Both the position numbers and the translations under genes were made by a program. Below, one piece after another: positions 49,049 to 60,895 of a stretch of 64,000 nt of DNA. The DNA comes from Hydnum rufescens UP504 (Eukaryota; Basidiomycota; Agaricomycetes; Cantharellales; Hydnaceae), in contig MU128963.1 of the NCBI GenBank assembly GCA_014904985.1, positions 200,243 to 264,242 of the forward strand. Reading direction: 5' to 3'. The first letter of the stretch is position 1; each line of letters begins with the position of its first letter. Under the pieces are notes generated by a model. That model was not told where the DNA came from and did not search any database. It saw only the letters and a list, made by a program, of their open reading frames with translations.

Positions 49049-52000
49049 TGGAACCTGCCCTATTTCGCCCACAATAGTCACGGGTGCTGTAGCTTTACTC
49101 ATGACAACCGAGAATATTAATATTCCATCCTTCACCTCTCTTTTAGGGTACGGAGCTGAAGGCTCCGAGTGATATTCTTCTTCTCCTCTCCCTCGTGTTT
49201 TGGCTGTTCTTGGATCCTGCGATTCCATCCCTCTTTCGCCAATCTACAATTCGTCATCGGGAGACTAGTTTTCTGCCGAAGGATTTGGCACAGAAATAAG
49301 AAATGGTGCCGAACAGATGCTAATGAACGGTCCTTCCGCTGGGCTTCTGGCCCTCCCTGCTAGCCCAAAAGATTTCAAACTATCCAAGCACTCTCTTCGA
49401 GTTGTATTCTGTAGTTCTGGCTCTTCGGACGTTTCAGACAGTGTCCTGGATCGCACCTTTCTTGCTCCCAGTCTGTGTATGTGCAATATGGCTTTCGACG
49501 TCTGGAGGCCTTCCAGCCGGACCTTGCGAATATTTTGCGTCTCATTTCTTCTACTCTGGGGGATTCTGCCGTTGCCGCTAACCTCCATTTGATGGCCTTC
49601 ACGCCCACATTGATCCGCCCCACGCCGTCGTTGTTTTTGCACTGAGTCTTCATCGGGTTCCGGCGTCCTAGACGTGTTGCAGCGGCCTTCACTACTCGAC
49701 GCATTCCGCATTCATGTTCAAACGTTTTGTCTACGTGATTCGCTTCTCGCGATTTCCCCCTCGCAAGCTCGGATACAATCTAGAATATCACCGTGGTTCG
49801 GGCTCTTTATGGGACTACTGCCTAGAATCGGCACGATCCTTCGCAACCCAAGGGCTACGGTGCTCTGACCCGCGGGAACCATCTGTGGACTGTATATTGG
49901 ATCGTGGCACCCACACAATGAGCGTCTTGAAGCGCCCATCTACCGTGCTGGAGTCAAGGGGTCCACACTCTTGCTATACTGGCACTGACCGGAACGAGAC
50001 TATCGTGCAGATTATGTTGAACGGGGAGTCAGCCAAGTTCGGTTTCGAGCCTCAGGGACACTTGTCGGCAATCATCTTCTGTCCATGGTCACACCACAGA
50101 GAAGTCGACTTTTGGAAATACTATTACCTCTTGCTGGGTTGGGATGTCGTGTCAATCCTGGTAATCCTAGGGCCGCCTTTCACTGTATTCTGCCGTTAGC
50201 TTCCTACAACGGCGTTTGGCAGAAGGCCCCCTTGCAATTACTCATGTCTGATCATTACTAGGCGTTAGTTTAGTATCACGAGCAGTTTACAGTGTCTACG
50301 AGATTACGACATGAACTCAAATTATCAGGGCCATCTGGACTCGTGTAATGAAGGCCCCATGTAGAATACATGTCATGTCAGTGGGATATAAATAATGCAC
50401 GCCCTGAAAGCTTGCATCGGTCACAATGTGCCCTCGCAGTTCTGTCTTTTGCGAACTTTAGACGTGTGCAGAGTCGAGGAACAGATGTAAGGTCAGTAGG
50501 GAGTCCTGTGGAATCCATTAACGAACATTAACAGACCCTCGGCAGTTGCCTTCCGATATCTGGGCATTATTTTGGGTTTTCTACAGTTTCTTCTTCCAAT
50601 GTCCACCCAAATATTGTGCGAAGTGGACTGGGCGGCGAATCGTGGGCATTTTCCGTGAGAAGGGCATGATTGATGCAATCCTCCCAAATTGTGCAGGAAG
50701 CGGACGTGACCCCAGGAACAACGGCTGATGGATAGGAAAGGGTTTTACGAGTCAGACAGGTACGTAGTCTACCTACGAGTTGACTCACAAGGACTGGATG
50801 TGTCATGGAAGACGACGAAGGGTCGAGTCATCTGAAGACAATAAGTAAATCAAGCTCATGATGAGATCAGGAAACAGCATCAGAATAATCACGCGTTGAG
50901 AGCATGGCTCCCATCTTCGCCTGGGGATTGCACCCTCTTCTCGAACAGCACTGTTCCAGAGTCAATTTTCGCAGATGGGACTCGGGGGAATTGGAAATAA
51001 CACCATCCATTAGGCCGTAGGGGCAGGTAGTGGTAAACCCCTCAAGAAGTGCTGTTTCCCCGCGTGGCAAGAGGAAGGTGCGAGGCCATAGCATAGTTAT
51101 GTGGGGCGATATTGTCAATAGAGCGCGGATTTGTGGGTGATCAGAATTTCGAGTGGTGGAGGCAGTGAGTTGACGCACTTCAAGCTGAAAATCACCGTCC
51201 ATTCCACTTGCACAAACAAGAACAAACCTCCAGAATTCCCGGCGGGTAGCCAGAATACTCGGTTGACTCGAAGATAACAGCTGCTAAGTATTCACCAGCC
51301 AAGGCTCTCGTACGGCGCCTTCTGGGTAACTCGACCCAGGCGCTGTACCGCCAGTCTAAGGATTTGGGACGTAATACTAACCGCGACAGCCCTAGCTTTG
51401 GTGTATCTCTTCAGCGATAGCTATTGGCGCAGGTGGCTAAAGTTCATAAACACAATTGCCGGGACCTGCTGCAGTGCAGATATTGAACAGACTTGAAGAT
51501 AATGACGTTGGGTACTCGTTTCTTAATTTTGAAAACAACGTTGAGATAGGCCGGAACGGGGTGAATTTCAACGTCGATGACGAATGCGATGACTATCCAA
51601 CCTGTTGTCTGGGCAGGCAGGTTGTATTCTCTGGGACTACACCAGGAGCGGAGAAACCAGGTGAATATAGTGACGGCAGGGCCCTGATTCCGGACACCCA
51701 AGGAATGCGACGGCATCTTTTCACATGACGGTAAGATTCAGAGACGCAGTCACGCGAAAGACGGTATCCTTTGAAACCGATCCCATCTTAAGATTCGTAT
51801 CACCACGATACGTCTTCGTCCCATCCTCTCTGCTTTGTGCTTCCGTGCCCTTGCGTGCCCCAGGAATAGATCAGCTTCCATGCGGCACTAAGGGGGTGAT
51901 GTGGTGTATACATGCTGCACCGGACTGATGGTGGCGAGAATATCCGTGCGGTGATCTAACTAACCTCCCTAAGCAGCCTCTCTGACCAGCCCCTCTTGGT

Positions 52001-52937
52001 TCCCATCTTTCAGGTCCCCTTACTCCGTGCTCTTGTCGTCGTCTCGAGCATGAACACCCTCATTCGCAATCTGTCTGGCGATTGTAGTTTTGGACATCTC
52101 AATGCTTCCTCAATACTTCGTACACAGGCCTTGCAAACGATTTATTAATACATTTCCCCACTACCGCGACCATGCTGCCCTGTTAATTCCCTTGACTTTC
52201 ACGCTGATATCGGTCCACCCCATGGATTCACAATCCCTGATTTGACTCCCCTGGGCATGTGGCGATGGTCTTCTGTGGCCAACGCATTTCGCATCGTGTT
52301 CAAAGGTTCCACCTGTACTATTCTCATCCCGCGATATCCACCTCGTCGTCCGTCTCGTCGGCTGTGATCCGGATTGCTATAGGAAATCCACACATACGAT
52401 CTGTGATCTACGGGAAGCCCAGGATCACGGCGTTCTGAGTCGGTGTCCTCCCTCCGCCATAGGAGGCATTGCATAGAATGTATATTGAGGCTCTGGCTTC
52501 CAAATGGTGGAAGGCTTGAAGCATGTATCCACCATGCGGAATCCGACTGGTCAGCCTCTCGTCATACTAGTACTGCGGGCGGAACAAGGCTATCGGCGGC
52601 GTCGTGTCGAACGGAGACCCCGGTCAGTTCAATCCTAGAGCCCCAGGGATACTCGCAGCCATGAAATACATGGACAAATCGATTTCTGCCGTCTCCCATT
52701 CCACTCGTGTCTATAAGGGTCGACATTTTCAGAGGTTTGGTGGCTTGACAAGACAGATCTAGTTTTTTTTGGAGTTCTCGATGCGTGGTGTACCACTTTG
52801 ATCGTATTCCCCCCCCTGAGTCTCTCACAATAGGGTTTGGTTTGGTTGCCAGTTTGTGCGGCGCCTTGTCATTTCGGGACATCAGTTGAGTGCTAGTGTC
52901 TATGAGATCACAATCCACACTCATAAACCATGATCCA

Positions 52938-53340
52938 TCAGGGCGAGGAGTCCTCTATCTGGCCTAGCGCAATGAGGGCCTCCTGTGGAATGTACGTCCC
53001 ATCAGTGGTACCCTAATCACTCGGCATTTTGAAGTTCGCATAGGTAGTGACATACCCTGGCAGCCTGGTCTTTTGTGACTCTCAGACGTGGACCGGACCC
53101 GAAGCCAATGGATTGGCTATCCACTGTGGCGAAATGAAACACGTAAGGTTAGTTGGCAGTCCTCTGGGATCCATCCCAACAAACACTGACAGAACTACGG
53201 CAGTGACCTTCCAAAGTTTGGATGTAGATTTGAGGTCTCTTACTGTTTCTTCCTCTTCCTATGTGCCCACCCAAATATTGCATGGAGGGGGGAGTGGGAA
53301 TTTCAATATTTTCGGTGAGAGATATATCACTATAGTACCT
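52938..53340 (-). pseudogene. small dsRNA-binding-domain-like gene, copy 4
   Basis: The minus strand reads VDSQSIGFGSGPRLRV-type sequence (53,065-53,130), then after an intron EALIALGQIEDSSP and a stop at 52938-52940. It is very close in sequence to copy 1, including the flank up to 53,980. A Gly codon of the usual VDG appears as Ser (VDSQ), a possible inactivating change. Confidence 0.52.
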
Positions 53341-54024
53341 TCCAATATAGACACCTCTTGTGTAGGCTGAGTAGCTTGAGCTTTAAATCATAGATATCCT
53401 ATCACATTAGGAATGCAATCCTCACAAGTTGTATAGAAGGCGGGTGTGCCCTCCAGTGGCGACAACGGTTGAGGGAAAGGAAGTGATTTTGCAAATCAGG
53501 CAGGTTGTATTCTAGCCATGAATTGACTCACAAGAACTGGGTGTGAGTGTGGACATTATCGATAGCATTTGAATTAATTGAGGAAGGAGAACTGGTTGCT
53601 GAGTTGGTGAGAAAGAGGGGTTGGGTTCATTCTCTTTTATCCACCTCTCATCTTGTACCTTTCTATGTCTGTTTCACAGTTCTCAAGGTGTGGCATATGC
53701 CTGCTTGCAATAGCAGGCACTCACGACCTGAAGCTTCAAGTTCGAAGGGCTATCCCTTGATATATTGTAGTTATGAATAGTTATGAATTGAAGCAATTTT
53801 CTATCAATGGTGCATGTAGAACATGAGGCATATGCCACAATTTATATGCAGGGATCCCTGTATCCCTGTCTCTGTCAAAGGCTTTAATTTTTTTTGGATC
53901 AATGGCGTAGTCGACCTCTATGGGATAGAAAGAATACAGATAAACATGTGTGATGATTCTGACCAATGCCACCGATGCCTGGAAGTGGTTTCAATCGAAG
54001 ATCGAACACCCCTGGATTGGGAAA

Positions 54025-54792
54025 TGTTACCGATGTTGGAGCAAGCAGATATGGAAGTCGTCGTGCTGACGGAGACAAGTGCGACCCTTTGAGGCAATGC
54101 TGACAACCTCGCCAATTGTCAATTTGCCAATATAGCTGGATCCTGTAGCCGAGTTTCCCCAGCAACCTTTTACCTCTTTACTTGCTGGCACCACCGGCAG
54201 TTGGACATTTCTTTCTCTTCTTTAGCCTGTTTTCATGTGCTCTCTACCTTCCTGTAAACACTATAAAAGATGGGCTTTGACCCACAAAATAACAAGGACC
54301 TTCTCTGCTCTTCCCATTGTGGCCTCTATTCACCTGAGCACTTAAGGCTTGCTAATCTCTCAAATTTGTCTTCACCTGCTTAAGTAATCAGGGGGAGTCC
54401 ACCCTCAAATACCATAACTCTCACTAGGTTATGGGCCTGTTGTTGCACCTCAGTCACCCCATTTTTGGGGCCTCATGAGGCCCTTATTTGGGGGGGCATG
54501 TAAGGCCCATGAGGGGTTTTTGAATAGGTTTTTTCATGGTGCTCCCAGTTCCTATTCTGTGTAGCTACATTGGGGGTCTGGGGGCAGAGCCCCTGGGAGC
54601 TCCAGGATAATGTTGCTACATTTGTATGATGCAATATTGAGGGAGCCCCAGCTGTAATATACTACTACACTAATACATCTAGTGTAGCTACACTAGTCCA
54701 TCTATTGTAGTTCCACTAGTCCACCACTGTAGTCTATCTAGTATAGCTACACTATTCATTTTCATTAATTCTCTCTAAGTCTACCCTTTCAG
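54025..54792. mobile_element. possible LTR fragment at the junction with the repeat-rich region
   Basis: Sequence unrelated to the accessory block starts exactly after GGGAAA with TGTTAC. It contains a TATA-like ACTATAAAAG (about 54,260) and CT-rich downstream sequence, as in an LTR promoter. I found no matching 3' end or second LTR. A second part (54,600-54,770) has several copies of TGTAGCTACACTAG-like strings. The LTR call is tentative. Confidence 0.3.
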
Positions 54793-55005
54793 GCTGTCAC
54801 TGGAAACATACCATGCCCTGGAACCCCACCTGAGTGGTCCATGTTGCTTGAGCAGACAGCAGGGAATGTTGGTATTATGGACAATGCTATATCAAGTGAC
54901 TGTGATGAATTGGATGGGGAGGGCTTAGTTATGCAGGAGTTAGATCTATCTATATTGAGTGAGGGGGAGGAAGGGGAGGAAGAGATGGATAATGATTATG
55001 AATAA
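54793..55005 (+). CDS. isolated acidic C-terminal exon, function unknown
   Basis: After a good acceptor (CTACCCTTTCAG) a 70-codon open exon starts AVTGNIPCPGTPPEWSMLL. It ends in a very acidic tail (LSEGEEGEEEMDNDYE) with TAA at 55003-55005. No upstream exons were found; the preceding DNA is repeat-like. It may be the end of a transposon-borne gene. Confidence 0.35.
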   Translation, partial: AVTGNIPCPGTPPEWSMLLEQTAGNVGIMDNAISSDCDELDGEGLVMQELDLSILSEGEEGEEEMDNDYE

Positions 55006-55471
55006 CAAGCAATGTAATGCTGTTTCAGTTGGCATACTTTGCACAAAAGAGAATTTTCTGGCCAATGTTGCCTCAACATTACTTTTATGCAGATTGCTGC
55101 AATATCTGTACAATGTCTTCCTGAGGAGAAAAGTAAATCATTTTCTCAACATTCAACATTTTAACATTAGCCTAGCATATTTTGGAAAGTATTGGGCTGC
55201 AGGCTGGTCAGCCAATTATCTATATCTAACTAGATACAATGAGAGTTGCATTTGAACCATCTAATTAGATATATAGGCCTGGGGCCCCAGGGGACTCCTC
55301 AGGGTATCAAAAAGGGGGCTCAGGGGCCCCTGGGGTCCCTCAGAACCAACTTCAAAGGCCATACATTTTGTAAGTTCACCACTAGGGGCCCCAGAAAATA
55401 AATTAAGAAAATAACTTCAACCAATAATTATTTTCCAAGGTCACATACAAACCTGTAGGCACTACAAAAGC

Positions 55472-57170
55472 TTATAACTCATTAGAAGATTCCTCTTCAT
55501 CACTGCTATCTACCTCATTCCCTCCATCACTTGAACAATTCTTATCAACCAAGTCCATGGCAGCAATGAGGGCAGAATCCCTGGGTATGGGAGTGGGTTC
55601 TAGCTCAAAGTCTTCCCCATCATCAGAGCTGTCCACACTCTCCTCAGCATCCAGGATGTGGAGAACATCTAGAGGTGGCCTTGTCTGTTGTTGGATCCCA
55701 GCATGTTCTGCCAAAACAGTCATGCAATCCAACTGAGGTTTGCTGAGGGTGTTCTGTGCATCAGGTGCATCCAGTCCATCTGATACATCTGTTGGGCACA
55801 AAGTATTAATTGAGCATTCCCACCTCCTGCCCAAGTCTGTAAGCCACTGGACATGCTCTAGCATGAGGAAATGTACATCAGGGTCCCCTATAGGACAGAC
55901 CATGTCAGCAGATTATTCAACAAATGGAAATATCAATTCCTCACCTTCACAAGCCCCCAAAGCTGCCATGAGTACTGCAGATTCTTCCTCAAACCAAAGC
56001 TGCAATGAGTACAGCTCCTGTTCACAGAGAGAAAGCTCATCATGACAATTTGTGAGTTCTTGAACAAGTCAGATGCCATTTTGGACATCTTCATCACCAA
56101 GCCAAGGTGGCACCTTCCCCCACCTAATGCACCCTCAAAATAGTACCTCTTAGGTGGTTTGAGTTTGCATCTGCAAACCACCTAAGAGGTGTTCTGAGTA
56201 TAGGCATGTCTAAGACATGCCTGAGGGGTATTTTTGGGGAATTTTTTTTCTAAGTTCACTATATAGACATGTCTAAAATAGCCCACTGCAGGTGCCACCT
56301 GGGAGGGTTTGTTCACTGGCTGGAGAGTGTTACAGGTCTAATTTAGGCATGTCTAATAAGATATTTTCTGGAGCCTTAGAGGTGTCTATCATCCTTACTG
56401 TGTGTCTACTGGTGTAGACATTACTGTGCACACATCCACAAGAGTACCACAAGTGTTGAATTAGACACCATTAGACACCATCTAATGATCTCCCCCTGAG
56501 CAGATGCCTTTGTTCTAATTTAGACCCTAGTAGACATGCATCCACAATAGCACCATTATTATTGGATTATTATTGGATCTAGACAACATTAGACACCTCT
56601 AGTACTGCCACCAGAGGTCTTGGGCTCAAAATGTTGATTTAGACACCAGTAGACACACAGTAAGGATGATAGACACCTCTAAGGCTCCAGAAAATATCTT
56701 ATTAGACATGCCTAAATTAGACCTGTAACACTCTCCAGCCAGTGAACAAACCCTCCCAGGTGGCACCTGCAGTGGGCTATTTTAGACATGTCTATATAGT
56801 GAACTTAGAAAAAAAATTCCCCAAAAATACCCCTCAGGCATGTCTTAGACATGCCTATACTCAGAACACCTCTTAGGTGGTTTGCAGATGCAAACTCAAA
56901 CCACCTAAGAGGTACTATTTTGAGGGTGCATTAGGTGCCTTCCCCTCAAACTCATTGTCCACATCAAGGTTGAAAAGGCCCTTGATGTTGATGGGGGGAT
57001 GGATGATTGCATTCTGAGGAATCCCTCACCAGCCATGGAGTTTGACCATGCTCTGATTATGTTTATTGTAATCCACAACAAGGCTTTTGACAGAGCAATA
57101 GTGCCATTTCAAGGCCTTGCTGGTATGTTCAATTGTATTGTGGTCTAAAATCACCTTGGTCAGCTACAAA
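55472..57170 (-). pseudogene. KDZ-type transposase relic (C-terminal region), split by an inserted element
   Basis: Reading the minus strand from 57,170: HTSKALKWHYCSVKSLVVDY, a stop, NAIIHPPINIKGLFNLDVDN, then the inserted element. It resumes with VPPWLGDEDVQNG, a stop, and LWFEEESAVLMAALGAC near 55,970. The pattern of a WHY.SV..L...YN segment, then PP.NIKGLF.LDVD, then PPWL.D..V..GI and WF.EE.AV resembles the C-terminal part of fungal KDZ transposases. A frame at 55,903-55,472 with an acidic end (DSSDDGEDFELEP) may be its tail. Several in-frame stops show decay. The family assignment is by memory of the pattern. Confidence 0.45.
56121..56937. mobile_element. 817-bp hAT-like foldback element with 8-bp target-site duplication
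   Basis: Terminal inverted repeats of about 295 bp: 56,121-56,415 against 56,640-56,937. The ends read CACCTAATGCACCCTCAAAA and TTTTGAGGGTGCATTAGGTG. The flanking 8-mer CCTTCCCC is perfectly duplicated (56,113-56,120 and 56,938-56,945), as in hAT transposons. Each arm contains its own hairpin: ACCTCTTAGGTGGTTTG pairs with CAAACCACCTAAGAGGT. Each also contains the palindrome GGCATGTCTTAGACATGCC or its near copy. The centre has no coding frame, so it is non-autonomous. Confidence 0.88.
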
Positions 57171-57514
57171 ACTGGGCCTAACTAGGCCCAAAAACAAGGC
57201 ACTATTTGGGCCTAAGTAGGGTCAAATCCTGTGGGCCCCAAGGGGTCTTTTGGGAGACCTTAGGATTTTCACTGTTTTGCTGGATATAAGTTTCTATCTG
57301 TATTAACACCTATCTTCAGGTATTCACAGGTTTATCAGTGATAATCATTAAGTCCACTGCCTTTTGAGCCTAACCAGGCCTACATCACAAGAGCCCTGAT
57401 GGGGACTTCAGCCTGGTCCATTCAGAATAGAATTTTAAAAAATGAATGCAATTACATAGACTATGTACAAAGGTGGTGGTATCAGATGAACTGAACAAAA
57501 ATTTGATGAAGTTG

Positions 57515-57877
57515 TCAGGAACAATTATCTTTGGGAACAAGTAAACTGAAATTTGTATCATCCCAAGGTAAAGTTGAGGGCTGCATCAGTTGCCAAGCCA
57601 AATTTTGGATTGAAATATCATGTAGAATTTGGTCCCATTCAAAAAATGAACTGGAGCCAGAGGTATTTTCAGGCATTGATGGTACCAGGGGGGCTGGAGT
57701 TGAAAAATCAGAGGCAGATGGACCAACATGGCCAGACAATGGGGGTGCCCCAGGGAATAACACCACATTGGGTGGCATGGTCTGTAAAGATGAGCTTGCC
57801 ACACCCAAATCACCAACAGGATTCATAAGCACAGAATCCTTGATGTCAACATCATTGTCATCATCAATATATGGCAT
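57515..57877 (-). CDS. short Ser/Pro-rich open frame, unknown
   Basis: This is a 120-residue minus-strand frame starting MPYIDDDNDVDIKDSVLMNP, rich in Pro and Ser, with IQNLAWQLMQPSTLPWDD near the end. No family is recognised. It lies between the transposase relic and the next repeat-associated frame in the same orientation and may belong to the same mobile unit. Confidence 0.3.
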   Translation of the reverse strand: MPYIDDDNDVDIKDSVLMNPVGDLGVASSSLQTMPPNVVLFPGAPPLSGHVGPSASDFSTPAPLVPSMPENTSGSSSFFEWDQILHDISIQNLAWQLMQPSTLPWDDTNFSLLVPKDNCS

Positions 57878-58128
57878 TGACTTCGGTGGAGCTCTGCCTT
57901 TCTCCCTTCCAGTCTTTAGCCCACCACCAGAAGGTGGGATAATTCCTGCTTTTTCTTGATTGCTGCCACTGGCAATCCTGATGCCTGGTCCAAATCATCA
58001 TCTTTATCCACTACCCTTCTCTTTTTCCCTACTTGGAGATCTTGGGCTTGTCACACAGTTAGCAGTGGCTTATTGTCTACACCTGTAACCAAGATGTCAT
58101 TGTTGCCCAAGTCTATGAAAAAGCATGT

Positions 58129-58805
58129 TCAGTAATCAAATCTAGTGAGATCCCAGACATCCATACCTAAGTCACCAATTCTCTCAAAACAGAGCCTTTT
58201 CAGTGGATCCATAGACTGGATTGCATCATAAACCAATTGCCAGTGATGTGTCTTGAGATCATTGGCAGAGAATGTGCCAAGTAGAGGCATACCATCAACC
58301 CCAGGCCAACAGACACAACATACTCTCCCTGCCACCATCTTTTTCAGAATAGAAGACCATGGCACACTCTTGTAGTTCAATGTGATCCTAAGAGGGATCC
58401 AAGAGTAATTAACAGCATACCCCAATGACTCAAATATATATGCTCACCAAGCATCTTCAGCAGACTCATAGAGACAGCCCTCCACAATGTATATTGATCC
58501 TTCATCTCTTTTGCATGAGTTGCTTCATCTTGATCTTTTTGGAAATTAGCGAGGTCCTCACCTGCCCCTTTCTTCTGGAGAACATGCATGTAAAGCGAAG
58601 TGAGCAGCCTCTTCATTTCAGGCACATTTGTTGATGTCCATTCATGTTTGACCCACTCTTGAAGTTCCTCACTGTTGAAGTTGATTGAGTTCTGGCTATG
58701 GGCTGCCATTGATGAGGCAAGGTTGGACACCATCATGTACAAAAGATGGACTCCAATCGGACAGAGCATCTTTCCCTGAGTACAACAAACAGGCTGGTCA
58801 GTCAA
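58129..58805 (-). pseudogene. repeat-associated ORF, unknown, in two overlapping frames
   Basis: The first frame (58,805-58,377) has IGVHLLYMMVSNLASSMAAH and MHVLQKKGAGEDLANF, and ends LSHWGMLLITLGSLLGSH. The second (58,425-58,129) continues with NYKSVPWSSILKKMVAGRV, then WPGVDGMPLLGTFSANDLKT and HHWQLVYDAIQSMDPLKRL. The sense runs smoothly across the frame change, so they were one protein. It looks like the multicopy ORFs carried by basidiomycete repeats, but I cannot name it. Confidence 0.45.
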
Positions 58806-58924
58806 ATTGGGGACCTAATTAGGTACCATTTTTGGGGCAGAAAATGGTACCTAATAGGTCCCCAGACAGTATGGCCAAAATATGGCCATTCCAATTCATT
58901 TCAGCCAATCCATGGCTATGCTAG

Positions 58925-58995
58925 ATTATATATTTATTTATTATTATTATTATTACTACTATAATTATATACATATTATGCTATATATATATTAT
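58925..58995. repeat. AT-rich microsatellite
   Basis: TATTTATT followed by (ATT)n, then (TA)n as in CTATATATATATTA. It sits at the border between the unknown ORF and the inverted arm of the hairpin array. Confidence 0.85.
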
Positions 58996-60895
58996 CCCCC
59001 CCCAGGGTCTGCCACCACAGGGGGGGCACGGTTCCTGGTGGTCATGCACCTGCATATACCCACCACACCCACCACAGTGGGTGGGGTTCATTTGCCCTGG
59101 TCGGGGCCAGTTCCATTTGGGTGCTCCCTCAAGGGAGCAGGTTTTCATTCACAGGGGCTCGTTTGCAGTTTTTGTTCCCAGCATGTCATTTGGCAGGTTC
59201 AGAGGGGGTTCATGTGGATTCTGGTCAAGGATCTATAGAAATAAGGAATTCAATGTTAGTACAACATTAATGCAATGCAAAAAGAGCAGCTTATGCTGCT
59301 CTTTTTGCACCACAAGACTAAGAAATAAGAAAAACATAACACATACCTTGTACCCCACACCTGCAGGTGTAGGGTACTGGGCCATGCATGCTGGCTTGTC
59401 CATACACCAGTGTGTACATATGCTGGCTCATATGCACAGCAGTTCATATGGGTCCCCTGTCGTTCAGGGGTTGATAGGTGGGGTTATGGGGGTTCTTTGT
59501 CGGTATTCATTTGCAAGGGCAGTTGAAACCTACAAAATATTATTTTTAAATTAGTTAGGAAATAAGGGCCATGCAAAAAGAGCAGCTTTCACTGCTCTTT
59601 TTGCTTGGCTGTAGCTAGTGAGGGGGGTGGGTATTCCTCCTCTCCTACTGAACAAAATCCCTTGGGGAAGGGTGGAACTGGTTGCCCTAGATGTACCCTC
59701 CATCGGATATAGGGTGCCGGAACCATAATTGCCTTTAGTAATCAGAAAAAGTGGAGGTAAAAGTGAAATGAGACATGGGGAGACTAAATTACAGAAAGCC
59801 AAGTTCTCATCCGTTCGTTTTGCCCTTGGTACCATTCGATGTGGATTTTTAGCGTCTTTCCAGAAGTGGTTGTTTCTAACGAGTCGGATCAAAACTGGGA
59901 GAGATATTTGCGAAATACTGAAGGGTAGTGTGGAGCATGAGGTAAAATCGACCTGGAGGATGCAGTTCGCATTTTATAAACGCGTGTGTGGTACCGTTAG
60001 ATAGGTATTGATTGTAGCTTTCTGGGCGCTGTTTTTTCGAGTCGATCTGATCAAAATTGGTGGAGATATTTGCGAAATACTCCTTGAGAGTATTGGAATA
60101 GCCCCTATTTAACATGTGACAAGTCTGCAAGTCAAAGTGGGAGTCATGTTACATAATCCAAGGTCAAGTACCACCCTTGAGGCATTTGGATACACCAATA
60201 GTGATACAATAGGTGGATGAAAGTAAGCAAGTTGAATTGCTGTAGCCTGGTTGAACTGGCTTGGAAATAAGTACAATTTGGATGGCCTGTTGAAGTGCCA
60301 AGGATGGACAAGTATTTGTCTTGTATATAGGGTGGAGGAAAAGTAAAAAGGACCATGGATCCTGGGATGTGAATCCATGCTATTTGATGGCCAGAGGAAT
60401 AACAAGTGTGGATACAAGAGAAATGTAGAAATATGGATTTGTTTGAGGAGGTAGTTGGGCCCAGATGAGGTATGTATGTAATGGGATTTTATCCCTCCAA
60501 CACTGTGGCAGGTGTGTGATTCCAGGCCCTTATTTGGCATGGCACCATATGTCATGTTGTTGGCACATTGCTGTGTTGTGTTGCTGTGTCATGTTGCCAT
60601 GTACCATGTTGTTTGTCATTTTGCAGGTTATTGTTGTGCATTGGGTGGGCCCCAATCTAGAATAAAGCATGTCAGTAGAAAAAAATAAACCTTACCTTGT
60701 AGTACCCCACACCCACTGCTGCAGGTGTGGGGTACTGGGGCCATACTCTGGCTCATGGGTGCAGCAGTTCATACAGGGCCCATTGTTCAGGTGTCAATGG
60801 GTGGGGTTACAGGGGTTCTCGTGTGGGTATTTGTTCGTGCGGGAACCAATGACCTAGAATATAAGATTGTATGTTAGTTAAGAGTTAAAGACCAT
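58996..60895 (-). repeat. hairpin-intron array, minus-oriented arm (interrupted)
   Basis: Units here read on the minus strand. One exon-like piece lies at 59,355-59,530; it ends in a stem (CACCTGCAGGTGTGGGG) and is followed by a GTATGT donor. The hairpin is at 59,277-59,308, then GTACTAAC and acceptor TTTCTATAG. A second hairpin is at 59,573-59,604, followed on the minus strand by TTCCTAACTAATTT and TTTTGTAG. Another exon-like piece lies at 60,705-60,852, with a 44-nt intron GTAAGG...TTCTAG (60,705-60,662) that lacks a hairpin. Both hairpins have GCAAAAAGAGCAG arms. Confidence 0.7.
59605..60560. other. unrelated insert inside the array
   Basis: The sequence between the two minus-oriented parts shows no unit structure. 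A 35-bp string, GATCAAAAYTGG...GAGATATTTGCGAAATACT, occurs twice (59,887-59,922 and 60,050-60,085). CpG content rises again at about 59,700-60,060. No gene is recognised. Confidence 0.4.

Larger units (their letters stand above)
48621..54024. repeat. large accessory duplication, copy II (5' of NLR3)
   Basis: The order is A (48,720-49,070), B (49,140-49,300), C (49,490-49,730), H (49,910-50,080), D remnant (50,400-50,760), E (50,870-51,200), A (51,480-51,730), B remnant (51,790-51,930), C (52,040-52,330), H (52,450-52,700), D (52,938-53,800) and F (53,860-54,024). Module C on the minus strand reads CRMRRVVKAAATRLGRRNPM. Module A reads INLDFTGDDVAFFGVGTG. Homology to 16.7 and 36.06 kb stops at GGGAAA (54,019-54,024). 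Confidence 0.72.
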
